Of a stretch of DNA of 64,000 nt, positions 55,316-64,000 are shown in pieces. The stretch spans positions 186,001 to 250,000 of the forward strand of contig FPAN01000004.1 of the NCBI GenBank assembly GCA_900116395.1, given 5' to 3'. Position numbers and translations under genes: made by a program. The stretch comes from Lachnospiraceae bacterium XBD2001. Its GTDB lineage: Bacteria > Bacillota > Clostridia > Lachnospirales > Lachnospiraceae. The notes below the pieces were generated by a model that was not told where the DNA came from, searched no databases, and saw only the letters and a list, made by a program, of their open reading frames with translations. Numbering within the stretch: the stretch's first letter is position 1; the number at the start of each line of letters is the position of its first letter.

Positions 55316-58300
55316 CTAAAACTCGTCCTCTGACATGCTGCTCAGTGTCTCTGCCAAGTCTTCCGCATTATCATCTTCTTCGTAATCATTATCTTCTGAT
55401 GCAACCAGTTCTCCGCTTTCGCTATCGAACTCCTGCTTCTGGAAGCCGTTTGCCTCGAAAGACTCACTGCTCTCGAATGCGAAATTACGATCTCCGGAAA
55501 TAATAGCGTTCAGATCTGTATTGCCGTATTCACTGGTCTCCATCAACTGAACTTCGTTACGCTCCTCGTCAAGAACCTTAACGTCAAGACCTAAGGACTG
55601 TAACTCCTTCAGTAATACCTTGAAGGACTCAGGGATACCCGGCTCAGGGATATTCTCACCCTTAATGATTGCTTCGTATGTCTTAACACGTCCAACTACA
55701 TCATCAGACTTCATGGTCAGGATTTCCTGAAGTGTGTATGCTGCACCGTAAGCCTCAAGTGCCCATACCTCCATCTCTCCGAAACGCTGTCCACCGAACT
55801 GTGCCTTACCACCTAACGGCTGCTGTGTTACCAAGGAGTAAGGACCGGTAGAACGTGCATGGATCTTATCGTCTACCAAGTGATGCAGCTTCAGATAATG
55901 CATGTGACCGATAGTTACAGGAGAATCGAACTCTTCACCGGTACGTCCGTCACGCAACTGAACCTTACCGTTGCGGCTAATCGGAACACCCTTCCACAAT
56001 TCTCTGTAATCACGATTATCGGACAAGTACTTCATGACATCTTCTGCCAAAGTATCTTTGTATTTAGCCTCGAACTCATCCCACTCCATGTTGACATAAT
56101 CGTTTGCCAACTCAAGAGTATCCTGGATGTCAATCTCCTTCGCGCCATCGAATACAGGAGTCTCAATGTTGAAGCCAAGTGCCTTAGCAGCTAAGCTCAA
56201 GTGAATCTCCAACACCTGTCCGATGTTCATTCGGGAAGGTACGCCCAACGGGTTCAATACGATATCCAGCGGACGACCGTTTGGCAAGAAAGGCATATCC
56301 TCAACAGGTAATACACGGGAAACGACACCCTTGTTACCGTGACGACCAGCCATCTTATCACCAACGGAGATCTTACGCTTCTGAGCAATGTAAATACGAA
56401 CGGACTTGTTAACTCCAGGAGATAACTCGTCGCCAGCCTCACGGGTGAAGGTCTTAGCATCAACAACGATACCGTACTCACCGTGTGGTACCTTCAGGGA
56501 AGTATCACGAACTTCGCGAGCCTTCTCACCGAAGATGGCACGAAGCAAACGCTCCTCAGCAGTAAGCTCGGTCTCTCCCTTAGGAGTAACCTTACCAACT
56601 AAGATATCACCGGCACGAACCTCAGCACCGATACGGATTACACCGTTCTCATCCAAATCCTTCAAAGCATCATCGCCGACACCAGGAACGTCACGAGTAA
56701 TCTCTTCCGGTCCTAACTTGGTATCACGTGCTTCTACTTCGTATTCTTCGATATGTACAGATGTGTAAACATCATCCTGAACCAAACGCTCTGACAAAAG
56801 AACCGCATCCTCGTAGTTATAACCTTCCCAGGTCATGAATCCGATTAACGGGTTCTTACCAAGAGCCAACTCACCGTTAGAGGTGGAAGGACCGTCAGCG
56901 ATTACCTCGCCGGCCTCAACATGATCACCCTTGAAGACGATTGGTCTCTGGTTGTAGCAGTTGGACTGGTTGCTTCGTACGAACTTCTGAAGCTCATACT
57001 CATCACGGTCACCTGCATCTGTCTTGATAATAATCTTGTTGGACTGAGACAGCTCAACAGTTCCGGCATTCTTAGCAACGACGCAGACACCGGAGTCAAC
57101 AGCGGTCTTGCCTTCCATACTGGTTCCAACAACCGGAGCTTCGGTAGTCAAAAGCGGTACAGCCTGACGCTGCATGTTAGATCCCATCAATGCACGGTTC
57201 GCATCGTCGTTCTGCAAGAATGGAATCAAAGCGGTAGCTACAGAGAAGACCATCTTAGGAGATACGTCCATATAATCAAATACGGTCTTGTCATATTCCT
57301 GAGTCTCTTCACGATAACGACCGGATACGGAAGAACGCTTGAAGTATCCGTTTTCATCCAATGGCTCGTTCGCCTGTGCTACATGGTAGTTATCCTCTTC
57401 ATCCGCAGTCATGTAAACAACATCGTTGGTTACACGCGGGTTCTTAGGATCGGTCTTGTCGATGACACGATAAGGTGCCTCGATGAAACCATACTCATTA
57501 ATTCTTGCATAAGAAGCAAGAGAGTTAATCAAACCGATGTTAGGTCCTTCAGGAGTCTCGATAGGACACATTCTACCGTAGTGAGAATAGTGTACATCTC
57601 GAACCTCGAATCCGGCACGGTCACGGGAAAGACCGCCAGGTCCCAATGCAGAAAGACGTCTCTTATGAGTCAACTCACCAAGTGGGTTGTTCTGATCCAT
57701 AAACTGAGACAGCTGGGAAGATCCGAAGAACTCCTTAACTGCAGCAGTTACCGGCTTAATATTAATCAAATGCTGTGGAGAAATACCCTCCAAATCCTGA
57801 GTGGTCATGCGCTCACGTACGACTCTCTCCAAACGGGAAAGACCGATACGATACTGGTTCTGTAACAACTCACCAACCGCACGAACACGACGGTTACCCA
57901 AATGATCGATATCATCGGAGTTACCAATCTCATACTCAAGATGCATGTTGTAGTTAATGGAAGCGAAGATATCTTCCTTGGTGATGTGCTTCGGCACCAA
58001 ATCAGCCGCATTACGGCGAATAGCCTCAAGCAAATCTTCCTTATCTGTATACTCTTCGAGAAGCTGAGCTAAAACAGGGTAATAAACAAGCTCACGAATT
58101 CCCAATTCTTCCGGATCACAGTCAACATAAGTCTTCAAGTCAACCATTAAGTTGGAAAGAACCTTAACGTTGCGCTCCTCAGCCTGAACATAAACATAAG
58201 GAACTGCAGCATTCTGAATCTGGGTAGCCAACTCACGATTTACCTTGGTACCAGCCTCAGCCAATACTTCACCGGTAGATGGATCCACTACGTCCTCAGC

Positions 58301-59203
58301 AAGAATCTGCTTATTGATACGATTCTTGAAATGAAGCTTCTTATTGAACTTATAACGTCCAACCTTAGCCAGGTCGTAACGACGAGGATCAAAGAACATT
58401 GCATCGATTAAGCTCTGTGCATTGTCGATGGTCATCGGTTCACCCGGACGAATCTTTTTGTATAACTCTAATAGACCCTTCTCATAGCTTCCCTGTCCGT
58501 CTGTCTCAGTCAGACATGGATCCTTGGAGAAAGATGCCAAAATCTTAGGCTCTTCGCCGAATAAATCAAGGATTTCCTGGTTGGTTCCTACTCCAAGAGC
58601 ACGAATAAGAACAGTAACCGGAACCTTTCTTGTACGGTCTACACGTACAAAAAATACGTCGTTGGAGTCGGTCTCGTACTCTAACCATGCACCACGGTTA
58701 GGAATAACGGTGCAAGAATACAACTTCTTACCAATCTTATCGTGATCGATTCCATAGTAAATTCCAGGGGAACGAACTAACTGGCTTACGATTACACGCT
58801 CAGCACCGTTAATAACGAAAGTACCTGTTTCCGTCATAAGCGGCAGATCTCCCATGAAGATCAAATGCTCACTCATGTCTCCGGTTTCTTTGTTGTAAAG
58901 GCGAACCTTTACCTTCAAAGGAGCTGCATATGTAGCATCTCTTTCCTTACACTGAGGAATTGTGTACTTAACTTCGTCCCTGCACAAAGTGAAGTCTACA
59001 AATTCCAGGCTTAAGTGTCCGCTGTAGTCAGTGATTGGGGAAATATCTGCGAAAGCTTCCTTCAATCCTTCATCCAAGAACCACTGATAAGAGTTCTTCT
59101 GGACTTCGATGAAGTTAGGCATGTCGAGAACTTCCTTCTGGCGAGCGTAGCTCATGCGGATTCCTTTACCAGCCTTGACCGGACGTATCCTGTTTTTCTC
59201 CAT
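55316..59203 (-). CDS. rpoB: DNA-directed RNA polymerase beta subunit
   Basis: A 1295-residue beta subunit. The rifampicin-binding region ([20 protein letters not shown], then [19 protein letters not shown]) looks like the sensitive type. An acidic tail ([13 protein letters not shown]) extends beyond the conserved end. It has its own promoter after the rplL terminator, so polymerase is partly uncoupled from the ribosomal genes upstream. Confidence 0.98.
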   Translation of the reverse strand: MEKNRIRPVKAGKGIRMSYARQKEVLDMPNFIEVQKNSYQWFLDEGLKEAFADISPITDYSGHLSLEFVDFTLCRDEVKYTIPQCKERDATYAAPLKVKVRLYNKETGDMSEHLIFMGDLPLMTETGTFVINGAERVIVSQLVRSPGIYYGIDHDKIGKKLYSCTVIPNRGAWLEYETDSNDVFFVRVDRTRKVPVTVLIRALGVGTNQEILDLFGEEPKILASFSKDPCLTETDGQGSYEKGLLELYKKIRPGEPMTIDNAQSLIDAMFFDPRRYDLAKVGRYKFNKKLHFKNRINKQILAEDVVDPSTGEVLAEAGTKVNRELATQIQNAAVPYVYVQAEERNVKVLSNLMVDLKTYVDCDPEELGIRELVYYPVLAQLLEEYTDKEDLLEAIRRNAADLVPKHITKEDIFASINYNMHLEYEIGNSDDIDHLGNRRVRAVGELLQNQYRIGLSRLERVVRERMTTQDLEGISPQHLINIKPVTAAVKEFFGSSQLSQFMDQNNPLGELTHKRRLSALGPGGLSRDRAGFEVRDVHYSHYGRMCPIETPEGPNIGLINSLASYARINEYGFIEAPYRVIDKTDPKNPRVTNDVVYMTADEEDNYHVAQANEPLDENGYFKRSSVSGRYREETQEYDKTVFDYMDVSPKMVFSVATALIPFLQNDDANRALMGSNMQRQAVPLLTTEAPVVGTSMEGKTAVDSGVCVVAKNAGTVELSQSNKIIIKTDAGDRDEYELQKFVRSNQSNCYNQRPIVFKGDHVEAGEVIADGPSTSNGELALGKNPLIGFMTWEGYNYEDAVLLSERLVQDDVYTSVHIEEYEVEARDTKLGPEEITRDVPGVGDDALKDLDENGVIRIGAEVRAGDILVGKVTPKGETELTAEERLLRAIFGEKAREVRDTSLKVPHGEYGIVVDAKTFTREAGDELSPGVNKSVRIYIAQKRKISVGDKMAGRHGNKGVVSRVLPVEDMPFLPNGRPLDIVLNPLGVPSRMNIGQVLEIHLSLAAKALGFNIETPVFDGAKEIDIQDTLELANDYVNMEWDEFEAKYKDTLAEDVMKYLSDNRDYRELWKGVPISRNGKVQLRDGRTGEEFDSPVTIGHMHYLKLHHLVDDKIHARSTGPYSLVTQQPLGGKAQFGGQRFGEMEVWALEAYGAAYTLQEILTMKSDDVVGRVKTYEAIIKGENIPEPGIPESFKVLLKELQSLGLDVKVLDEERNEVQLMETSEYGNTDLNAIISGDRNFAFESSESFEANGFQKQEFDSESGELVASEDNDYEEDDNAEDLAETLSSMSEDEF

Positions 59204-59344
59204 TGACGTATCACCTCTCGTATTTTTATTTTATATCTGAAGCACTAAATCCGCATATTTTGCGGTAAAGAAACAAGACAGCACAAGATATTGCGTCTAA
59301 AAAAGCGCATAAATTGCCTACTGTTCCACAATAGTGCAACGTAC

Positions 59345-59374
59345 ATTATAGACGAAAAAACTTTTGAATGTCAA
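59345..59374 (-). promoter_or_regulatory. Predicted rpoBC promoter
   Basis: Minus strand TTGACA (59369-59374), 18 bp, TATAAT (59345-59350). The transcript would have a leader of about 135 bases containing a small hairpin CCGCA-TATTT-TGCGG (59251-59265). Confidence 0.75.
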
Positions 59375-59406
59375 GCACTATTTTTCAACTTTTTAAGACA
59401 AAAAAA

Positions 59407-59434
59407 GATCGGCTTGACCGAAGTCAAACCGACC
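59407..59434 (-). terminator. Terminator between rplL and rpoB
   Basis: On the minus strand GGTCGGTTTGAC (59423-59434) pairs with GTCAAGCCGATC (59407-59418) through a TTCG tetraloop, with two G-U pairs, followed by a run of T. It separates rplJL from rpoBC. Confidence 0.85.
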
Positions 59435-59455
59435 TTAAAATTCAATAAGCTATAA

Positions 59456-59830
59456 TTACTTAAGAGTAACCTTAGCACCCTCAGCCTCAAGCTTAGCCTT
59501 GATATCCTCAGCAGTTGCCTTATCAGCACCTTCCTTGATAACCTTAGGAGCGCCGTCAACAACGTCCTTAGCTTCCTTAAGTCCGAGACCAGTAGCCTCA
59601 CGAACAACCTTGATAACCTTAACCTTGTTAGGACCAACCTCGGTAAGCTCTACGTCGAACTCATCCTTCTCCTCAGCTGCCTCACCAGCACCAGCTGCTG
59701 CTGCTACAACAACGCCAGCTGCTGCGGAAACGCCGAACTCTTCCTCACAAGCCTTTACAAGATCATTTAACTCTAAAACGCTTAACTCTTTGATAGCTGC
59801 AATAAACTCTTCAGTAGTCATCTTTGCCAT
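59456..59830 (-). CDS. rplL: Large-subunit ribosomal protein L7/L12 (bL12)
   Basis: A 124-residue stalk protein with an N-terminal dimerisation domain, an Ala/Gly-rich hinge (about 37-50) and a C-terminal domain ([20 protein letters not shown]) that binds translation factors. It is 51 bp after rplJ. Confidence 0.97.
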   Translation of the reverse strand: MAKMTTEEFIAAIKELSVLELNDLVKACEEEFGVSAAAGVVVAAAAGAGEAAEEKDEFDVELTEVGPNKVKVIKVVREATGLGLKEAKDVVDGAPKVIKEGADKATAEDIKAKLEAEGAKVTLK

Positions 59831-59881
59831 GATTAATTTCCTCCATTAAAAATTTAATATTTGTTAGTTGCTAAGCTCTAA

Positions 59882-60469
59882 TTACTCAGCGGTCTCTTCA
59901 GCTGCTGTTTCCTCTGCAGGAGCTTCAGCCGGTGCTTCCTCAGCTACAGGTGCCTCAGCCTCAGCTGCTGGTGCTTCTGCACTAGCGCCACCCTGCTCTG
60001 CGATCTGATTAAGAACACGAGCAAGATTGGTAATAGGAGACTGTAAGCTTCCAAGTAACTTGGAGAGCAATTCTTCTCTGCTTGGTACGTTTGCGATTGC
60101 TTCCATTCCCTTAGCATCATAGAAGGTTCCTTCTACAACACCAGCCTTGATCTCAAGCTTAGGAGCGGTCTTAGCAAACTTCGCAATGATACGAGCAGGT
60201 GCAGTTGCATCATCCTTAGAAATTGCAATTGCGCTTGGTCCTTCCAGAACGTCCTTCAATGCTTCGAAATCAGTACCCTTGAATGCGAAGTTCATCATTG
60301 TGTTCTTGTATACCTTGTAAGTAACACCAGCCTCACGTAACTGCTTACGAAGAGCGGTATCCTCAGCAACAGTAAGACCACGGTAATCAACTACGACTAC
60401 GGACTGTGCATCTTTTACGTTCTCAGCGATTTCCTGTACTACAGGCTGCTTTAACTCTACTTTTGCCAC
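59882..60469 (-). CDS. rplJ: Large-subunit ribosomal protein L10 (uL10), with acidic C-terminal extension
   Basis: A 195-residue L10, longer than the usual 165-175. Residues 1-160 are the normal RNA- and L12-binding body (VVVDYRGLTVAEDTALRKQL); the last 35 form a low-complexity tail of Ala, Glu and Pro. The start is GTG at 60469 with GGAGG 8 bp upstream. It is preceded by an L10-type leader with an attenuator. Confidence 0.95.
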   Translation of the reverse strand: MAKVELKQPVVQEIAENVKDAQSVVVVDYRGLTVAEDTALRKQLREAGVTYKVYKNTMMNFAFKGTDFEALKDVLEGPSAIAISKDDATAPARIIAKFAKTAPKLEIKAGVVEGTFYDAKGMEAIANVPSREELLSKLLGSLQSPITNLARVLNQIAEQGGASAEAPAAEAEAPVAEEAPAEAPAEETAAEETAE

Positions 60470-60537
60470 GATTTTGTTCCTCCTTATTTTATTTCATCTT
60501 GCGTTCGACTGAGATGATATAAGAAAGTCAAAAGAAA

Positions 60538-60646
60538 AGACCTTCTTTGCGGAAGACAAAGAAGGTCTGATAAATCAGTTTCATCTCGTCCTCGGTAGGT
60601 GGTTTCCCTTTATGCCTTGCGGCACCTACTGTCTTCGGCAACATGC
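60538..60646 (-). ncRNA. L10 leader with attenuator upstream of rplJL
   Basis: The transcript from the promoter at 60653-60682 first carries a conserved-looking region (GCCGAAGACAGTAGG, CCTTGCGGCA and CCACCTACCGAGGACGAG on the minus strand), characteristic of the ribosomal L10 leader that binds L10-L12. A strong attenuator then follows: AGACCTTCTTTG (60557-60568) pairs with CAAAGAAGGTCT (60538-60549), followed by TTTTCTTTT. L10 excess should terminate transcription. Family membership is judged by eye. Confidence 0.75.
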
Positions 60647-60652
60647 TTTGCG

Positions 60653-60682
60653 ATTATAACATTTATATTTATGAAATGTCAA
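60653..60682 (-). promoter_or_regulatory. Predicted promoter of the rplJL leader
   Basis: Minus strand TTGACA (60677-60682), 18 bp, TATAAT (60653-60658), directly downstream of rplA. Confidence 0.75.
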
Positions 60683-60689
60683 TCCTTAA

Positions 60690-61385
60690 TTACTCTGTAA
60701 CCTTAGCAACAGAAACCTTAACGCCAGGTCCCATTGTAGGAGCAAGAGTGATGCTCTTGAGGTAAGCACCCTTAACAGTGCTTGGTCTAGCCTTAAGGAT
60801 TGCATCCATAAGCGCTTGGAAGTTGTCCGCTAAATCTGCTTCACTGAAAGAAGCCTTTCCAACTGGCACGTGGATAATATTTGCCTTGTCCAAACGATAC
60901 TCAATCTTACCAGCCTTGATGTCGTTAACAGCCTTGGTAACATCCATAGTTACTGTACCAGCCTTAGGGTTTGGCATTAAGCCCTTAGGTCCAAGTACAC
61001 GTCCAAGACGTCCAACAACACCCATCATGTCAGGAGTAGCTACAACAACGTCGAAATCTACCCATCCTTCGTTCTGGATCTTAGGAATTAATTCCTCACC
61101 ACCAACGAAATCAGCTCCTGCAGCAGTAGCCTCGTCAGCCTTAGGTCCCTTAGCGAATACTAAAACACGAACGGTCTTACCGGTACCATGAGGCAATACA
61201 ACAGCGCCGCGGATCTGCTGATCTGCATGACGACCATCACAACCAGTCTTGATATGAAGCTCGATTGTCTCATCAAATTTAGCAGTAGCATTCTTCTTTA
61301 CGATAGAGATAGCTTCTGCCTTATCATACTGAACACTCTTATCATAGGCCTTAACAAGGTCCTGATATTTCTTTCCTCGTTTCAT
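60690..61385 (-). CDS. rplA: Large-subunit ribosomal protein L1 (uL1)
   Basis: A 231-residue L1 that forms the mobile stalk at the E site ([33 protein letters not shown]). In many bacteria L1 represses the rplKA mRNA. It is 75 bp after rplK. Confidence 0.97.
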   Translation of the reverse strand: MKRGKKYQDLVKAYDKSVQYDKAEAISIVKKNATAKFDETIELHIKTGCDGRHADQQIRGAVVLPHGTGKTVRVLVFAKGPKADEATAAGADFVGGEELIPKIQNEGWVDFDVVVATPDMMGVVGRLGRVLGPKGLMPNPKAGTVTMDVTKAVNDIKAGKIEYRLDKANIIHVPVGKASFSEADLADNFQALMDAILKARPSTVKGAYLKSITLAPTMGPGVKVSVAKVTE

Positions 61386-61460
61386 AAAATAATTCCTCCT
61401 GTGGTTTTATCGGGAGTGTTCTCCCCTCCCACTATAAATCTAAAATCTGAAGTAACTAAA

Positions 61461-61886
61461 TTAGTCTACAACCTCAACGCCCATAGAACGTGCGGTACCA
61501 GCGATCATGCTGATAGCTGCGTCGATGCTAGCTGCGTTAAGATCCTTCATCTTGGTCTCTGCGATTTCCTGAAGCTGAGCCTTAGTAATCTTAGCAACCT
61601 TCTTCTTGTTTGGTTCACCGGAACCACTCTGAATCTTGCAAGCCTTCTTAATAAGAACTGCTGCAGGAGGGGTCTTGGTGATGAAGCTAAAGCTTCTGTC
61701 TGCGTAAACAGTGATGATAGTAGGAACGATGGTATCTCCCATATCAGCTGTCTTAGCGTTGAACTGCTTTGTAAACTCAACGATGTTTACGCCGTGCTGA
61801 CCCAATGCAGGTCCTACAGGCGGTGCAGGTGTTGCCTTACCAGCAGCAATCTGTAACTTGATATATCCTTCAATTTTCTTTGCCAT
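61461..61886 (-). CDS. rplK: Large-subunit ribosomal protein L11 (uL11)
   Basis: A 141-residue L11 ([21 protein letters not shown]; a Pro-rich N-terminal domain and a C-terminal rRNA-binding domain ending [10 protein letters not shown]). It sits at the GTPase centre and helps RelA sensing. It is 16 bp after nusG. Confidence 0.97.
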   Translation of the reverse strand: MAKKIEGYIKLQIAAGKATPAPPVGPALGQHGVNIVEFTKQFNAKTADMGDTIVPTIITVYADRSFSFITKTPPAAVLIKKACKIQSGSGEPNKKKVAKITKAQLQEIAETKMKDLNAASIDAAISMIAGTARSMGVEVVD

Positions 61887-61902
61887 TGGAAATGTTTCCT
61901 CC

Positions 61903-62427
61903 TTAATTCATTTTCTCTACGTCCATAAAATCAATTTCAACCGGTGTTTCACGGCCGAACAATTCGACATTGATCTTAACGGTCTGCTTGCTGATGTTAA
62001 CCGACTGAATAACACCGACGGTATCCTTCCACACACCACCGATAACAGATACGGTATCGCCCTCAGCGAAATCAACCTCAATGTCAGCATTGTTGTCTCT
62101 GATTCCCAGGGATCTCATCTCTACGTCGGTCAACGGTACCGGCTTGCTTCCCGGGCCAACAAATCCTGTTACTCCACGGGTATTGCGTACGACATACCAG
62201 GTATCATCATTCATGATCATATTAATAAGAACATATCCTGGGAACATCTTCTTAGAAACAGACTTCTTGGTACCGTTCTTCAATTCCACTACATCCTGCA
62301 TTGGAACGCGAACTTCAAGAATCTGGTCTTCCAGATGACGATTCTCAACGGTCTTATCAATATTCGCTTTGACTTTATTCTCATATCCGGAATAGGTATG
62401 AGCAACATACCATTGTGCCTCTGCCAT
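61903..62427 (-). CDS. nusG: Transcription elongation/antitermination factor NusG
   Basis: A 174-residue factor with an N-terminal NGN domain ([19 protein letters not shown]) that binds polymerase and a C-terminal KOW domain ([19 protein letters not shown]) that binds S10 or Rho. It is 19 bp after secE. Confidence 0.97.
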   Translation of the reverse strand: MAEAQWYVAHTYSGYENKVKANIDKTVENRHLEDQILEVRVPMQDVVELKNGTKKSVSKKMFPGYVLINMIMNDDTWYVVRNTRGVTGFVGPGSKPVPLTDVEMRSLGIRDNNADIEVDFAEGDTVSVIGGVWKDTVGVIQSVNISKQTVKINVELFGRETPVEIDFMDVEKMN

Positions 62428-62446
62428 ATACCGAGCCTCCTAAAAA

Positions 62447-62656
62447 TTATAATCTTACTAGAAAATCAACACCGAGCTTGATAATCATGTCGAAGAACAC
62501 AATTAACAATGCTACGATAACTGAAACAACAATAGTCGCGGTAGACTGACGAAAAACCATCTTGCCGTCCGGCCAAAAAATCTTGCCGAACTCGGCCTTC
62601 AGTCCGTCTAAGCGATCTGCAAAAGATTTCTTTTCTTTCGTAGTCATCTCTGCCAT
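62447..62656 (-). CDS. secE: Protein translocase subunit SecE
   Basis: A 69-residue single-helix SecE. An amphipathic N-terminal segment (DRLDGLKAEFGKIFWPDGKM) is followed by a membrane helix (TIVVSVIVALLIVFFDMII). It clamps SecY (13470-14786). It is 12 bp after rpmG. Confidence 0.95.
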   Translation of the reverse strand: MAEMTTKEKKSFADRLDGLKAEFGKIFWPDGKMVFRQSTATIVVSVIVALLIVFFDMIIKLGVDFLVRL

Positions 62657-62668
62657 GTGATCACCTCT

Positions 62669-62818
62669 TTACTTCGTTTCCTTGTGTAAAGTGTGTCTCT
62701 TACAGAAACGACAATACTTCTTAGTCTCCATCCGATCCGGGTGAGTCTTTTTGTCTTTTGTCAGATTGTAGTTTCTCTGCTGGCACTCTGTGCATGCTAG
62801 CGTAATCTTTGTGCGCAC
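62669..62818 (-). CDS. rpmG: Large-subunit ribosomal protein L33 (bL33), zinc form
   Basis: A 49-residue gene found directly in the sequence. The start is GTG at 62818, with GGAGG 8 bp upstream, followed by [21 protein letters not shown] and CRFC supply four Cys for zinc. First gene of the rpmG-secE-nusG-rplK-rplA unit. Confidence 0.93.
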   Translation of the reverse strand: MRTKITLACTECQQRNYNLTKDKKTHPDRMETKKYCRFCKRHTLHKETK

Positions 62819-62908
62819 AACTTCCACCTCCAAATTCATAATTTCATTGCGGTCTTCGATGCCTAAATTTGGGCATAAAAAAAAGACCTAAACTTCCATC
62901 GCCGTAAT

Positions 62909-62938
62909 AACATATCACAGGAAGTACGTCTATGTCAA
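62909..62938 (-). promoter_or_regulatory. Predicted promoter of rpmG-secE-nusG-rplKA
   Basis: Minus strand TTGACA (62933-62938), 18 bp, TATGTT (62909-62914). It gives a leader of about 85 bases. The rest of the 282-bp gap 62819-63100 holds the sigma-28-like promoter and AT-rich sequence. Confidence 0.6.
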
Positions 62939-63028
62939 TCAATTTTTCGGTTCCGGCGGCACTTTTGTGTCTCAATTATCATATTATATAGAAAGAAAAT
63001 ATTTTTTCAAATATTTTAAAAAAAGGGT

Positions 63029-63056
63029 TAAGTTATTTTAATATTCAACCGATACT
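63029..63056 (+). promoter_or_regulatory. Sigma-28 (flagellar) type promoter
   Basis: TAAG (63029-63032), 16-bp spacer, CCGATACT (63049-63056). The sigma-D/sigma-28 consensus is TAAA, 14-16 bp, GCCGATAT. It lies 45 bp before the start of the unknown gene at 63101 and next to a flagellin gene. No good housekeeping promoter is seen in the same stretch. Confidence 0.65.
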
Positions 63057-63100
63057 AGAATTAGATAGCCATAACTCTGTTTACAAGGAGGTGAGATCAC

Positions 63101-63757
63101 ATGGATGTGAGTTTTATCAGAAATTATGGTAACATAGCGCCAGGTTCTGTTGGAACACCTCGTGGAGCAGCAGCTCCTAAGGGAAAGGGAAGTCCCAAAG
63201 CGAAAGCAGTAGCGGAAGATTCCTACACACCAACAAAACTTGAGAAGGCCGAGCGCAAGGTAACTGCAGAGTCCGGTTTATCCGACAAAGCCAAGGAAAT
63301 CCTAAAGAAGCTGCGCGAGCAGTTCGGAGACACTGACTTTTTCGTATCCGGTGCAGGACGCGACGCCGAATCTCTTTTAAAAGGAAGCACAAAGGAATTC
63401 TCCGTTGTACTCTCCGATGAAGAATTAGAGCGCATGGCAGTAGACGAAGACTTTGCAGCAAAGAAGTCGGAGCAGATCCAGTCTGTTATGGATTTGACCA
63501 AGTCATTCGTAACTGACAACGGATTTGACAAACCATTCGGCAAGATGAACGATACCGTGATCAAAAACCTCGGTTTCTCGTTCAACGAGGATGATTCAAC
63601 GACCTTTTTTGCAGAGTTAGAACGGACCACGCTGCCGGTAATGAGACAACGACTAGAAGCAGCAACGCAGGATGAACTGAAAGGGAAAATGCAGAACATC
63701 GATTGGGAGGCTATCTTTATCGATCGTGTGAACAACCCTGTTAGCTTCACTGCATAA
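63101..63757 (+). CDS. Unknown protein, possibly flagellum-linked (DUF6033-like)
   Basis: A 218-residue protein with no signal peptide or membrane helix. The first 45 residues are Gly, Ala, Pro and Lys rich and probably disordered (GSVGTPRGAAAPKGKGSPKA). The rest is helical and charged, with KEILKKLREQFGDTDFFVSG, GSTKEFSVVLSDEELERMAVDE and a C-terminal block near WEAIFIDRVNN. The FSVVLS-EELE-MA-DE pattern recalls a Lachnospiraceae domain that I believe is catalogued as DUF6033; this is from memory. Ribosome site AAGGAGG lies 10 bp before the ATG. The sigma-28-like promoter and flagellin neighbour suggest a motility-related role. Confidence 0.65.
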   Translation: MDVSFIRNYGNIAPGSVGTPRGAAAPKGKGSPKAKAVAEDSYTPTKLEKAERKVTAESGLSDKAKEILKKLREQFGDTDFFVSGAGRDAESLLKGSTKEFSVVLSDEELERMAVDEDFAAKKSEQIQSVMDLTKSFVTDNGFDKPFGKMNDTVIKNLGFSFNEDDSTTFFAELERTTLPVMRQRLEAATQDELKGKMQNIDWEAIFIDRVNNPVSFTA

Positions 63758-63762
63758 AAGAT

Positions 63763-63794
63763 ACCCTTGTAGTACCCAAACGTCCTACAAGGGT
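63763..63794. terminator. Bidirectional terminator between the unknown gene and flagellin
   Basis: ACCCTTGTAG (63763-63772) and CTACAAGGGT (63785-63794) form a perfect 10-bp stem, with TTTCTTTT on the plus side and an A-rich sequence on the other. Confidence 0.75.
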
Positions 63795-63826
63795 TTTCTT
63801 TTGCCTTTTATATGAAAAGATTTCGC

Positions 63827-64000
63827 TTACTGCAACAGAGCCATAACACCTTCCGCAGAGCTGTTAGCCTGGGCCAGCATAGACTGTCCGGCCTGGGCAA
63901 GAATGTTATTCTTGGAATACTCCACCATAGCTTCCGCCATATCCGTATCACGAATACGGGATTCTGCCGCGGTGGTATTCTCAACTACGTTGTCTAAGTT
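63827..64000 (-). CDS. Flagellin C-terminal end (partial, 5' part outside window)
   Basis: The last 57 codons of a flagellin read leftward from the window edge to the stop at 63827. The protein ends with [36 protein letters not shown] and GVMALLQ, the conserved D0/D1 C-terminal helix of flagellins. This segment polymerises with the N-terminal helix inside the filament. It shows that the organism is, or recently was, flagellated. Confidence 0.95.
   Translation of the reverse strand, partial: NLDNVVENTTAAESRIRDTDMAEAMVEYSKNNILAQAGQSMLAQANSSAEGVMALLQ

Noticed and set aside
56921-57865. A 314-codon open frame antisense to rpoB
   Set aside because: Long antisense frames are common opposite rpoB; the product has no domain and no start signals.
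62819-63100. A tRNA gene near rpmG-secE, as found in some bacteria
   Set aside because: No cloverleaf, T-loop or CCA end could be found in this or any other gap.
1-64000. CRISPR array, insertion sequence or prophage
   Set aside because: No regularly spaced repeats, transposase or integrase motifs, or phage structural genes were seen in the window.

Overview
The window looks like a chromosomal segment of a motile, starch- and fructose-using Lachnospiraceae bacterium (Clostridia). The basis is the sequence style of the ribosomal, RpoA and EF-G proteins, AGGAGG-type ribosome binding sites throughout, a flagellin end at the right edge, and a Firmicutes-type RNA polymerase and ribosomal gene cluster. 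Genus cannot be fixed by eye. Almost everything is transcribed from the minus strand.

Layout, left to right. (1) 1-1860: start of a secreted GH32-like glycosidase lipoprotein (runs off the left edge), divergent from a LacI-type regulator, with operator-like repeats between them. (2) 1863-8640: histidine phosphatase, a NifX-FKBP fusion protein, 23S rRNA methyltransferase RlmD, exoribonuclease YhaM, then divergent mutS2 and a 77-residue unknown gene. (3) 8731-24157: the S10-spc-alpha ribosomal supercluster, transcribed right to left from rpsJ (24157) to rplQ (8731), with secY, adk, a KOW-domain gene, infA and rpoA. map, the ecf transporter genes and truA are not in their frequent places. (4) 24158-46818: about 22 kb of other genes: an RlmI-like methyltransferase, CorA, a HAD phosphatase, a fructose PTS operon that also carries the general PTS genes (fruR-fruK-fruA-ptsH-ptsI), truA, a potassium channel, a maltodextrin locus (GH13 enzyme, malG, malF, malE, divergent malR-pulA-amylase) and an EAL-domain protein. 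(5) 46943-62818: tuf, fusA, rpsG, rpsL, rpoC, rpoB, rplL, rplJ, rplA, rplK, nusG, secE, rpmG (the str and rpoBC clusters, again right to left). (6) 62819-64000: an unknown gene behind a flagellar sigma-28-like promoter, then the C-terminal end of a flagellin gene.

How the genes work together. The ribosomal and polymerase clusters are cut into transcription units by readable promoters and terminators: rpmG-rplA, L10 leader-rplJL, rpoBC, rpsL-fusA, tuf, S10-spc, and rpmJ-rplQ. The sugar block forms one unit of lifestyle. A surface amylase lipoprotein would cut starch, MalEFG would import maltodextrins (no ATPase gene here), and cytoplasmic pullulanase and a neopullulanase-like enzyme would finish the breakdown. 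Fructose would enter by FruA and be phosphorylated by FruK, driven by the locally encoded EI and HPr. HPr keeps His15 but has Arg where Ser46 is expected, so the usual HPr-Ser-P catabolite signal should not be possible with this protein.

I found no CRISPR array, transposon, prophage, rRNA or tRNA gene. The least explained items are the NifX-FKBP fusion with a His/Cys-rich linker, the EAL protein with an altered metal motif and an extra C-terminal region, the 77-residue gene after mutS2, the sigma-28-linked unknown gene, and several repeat families in the sugar-gene control regions.
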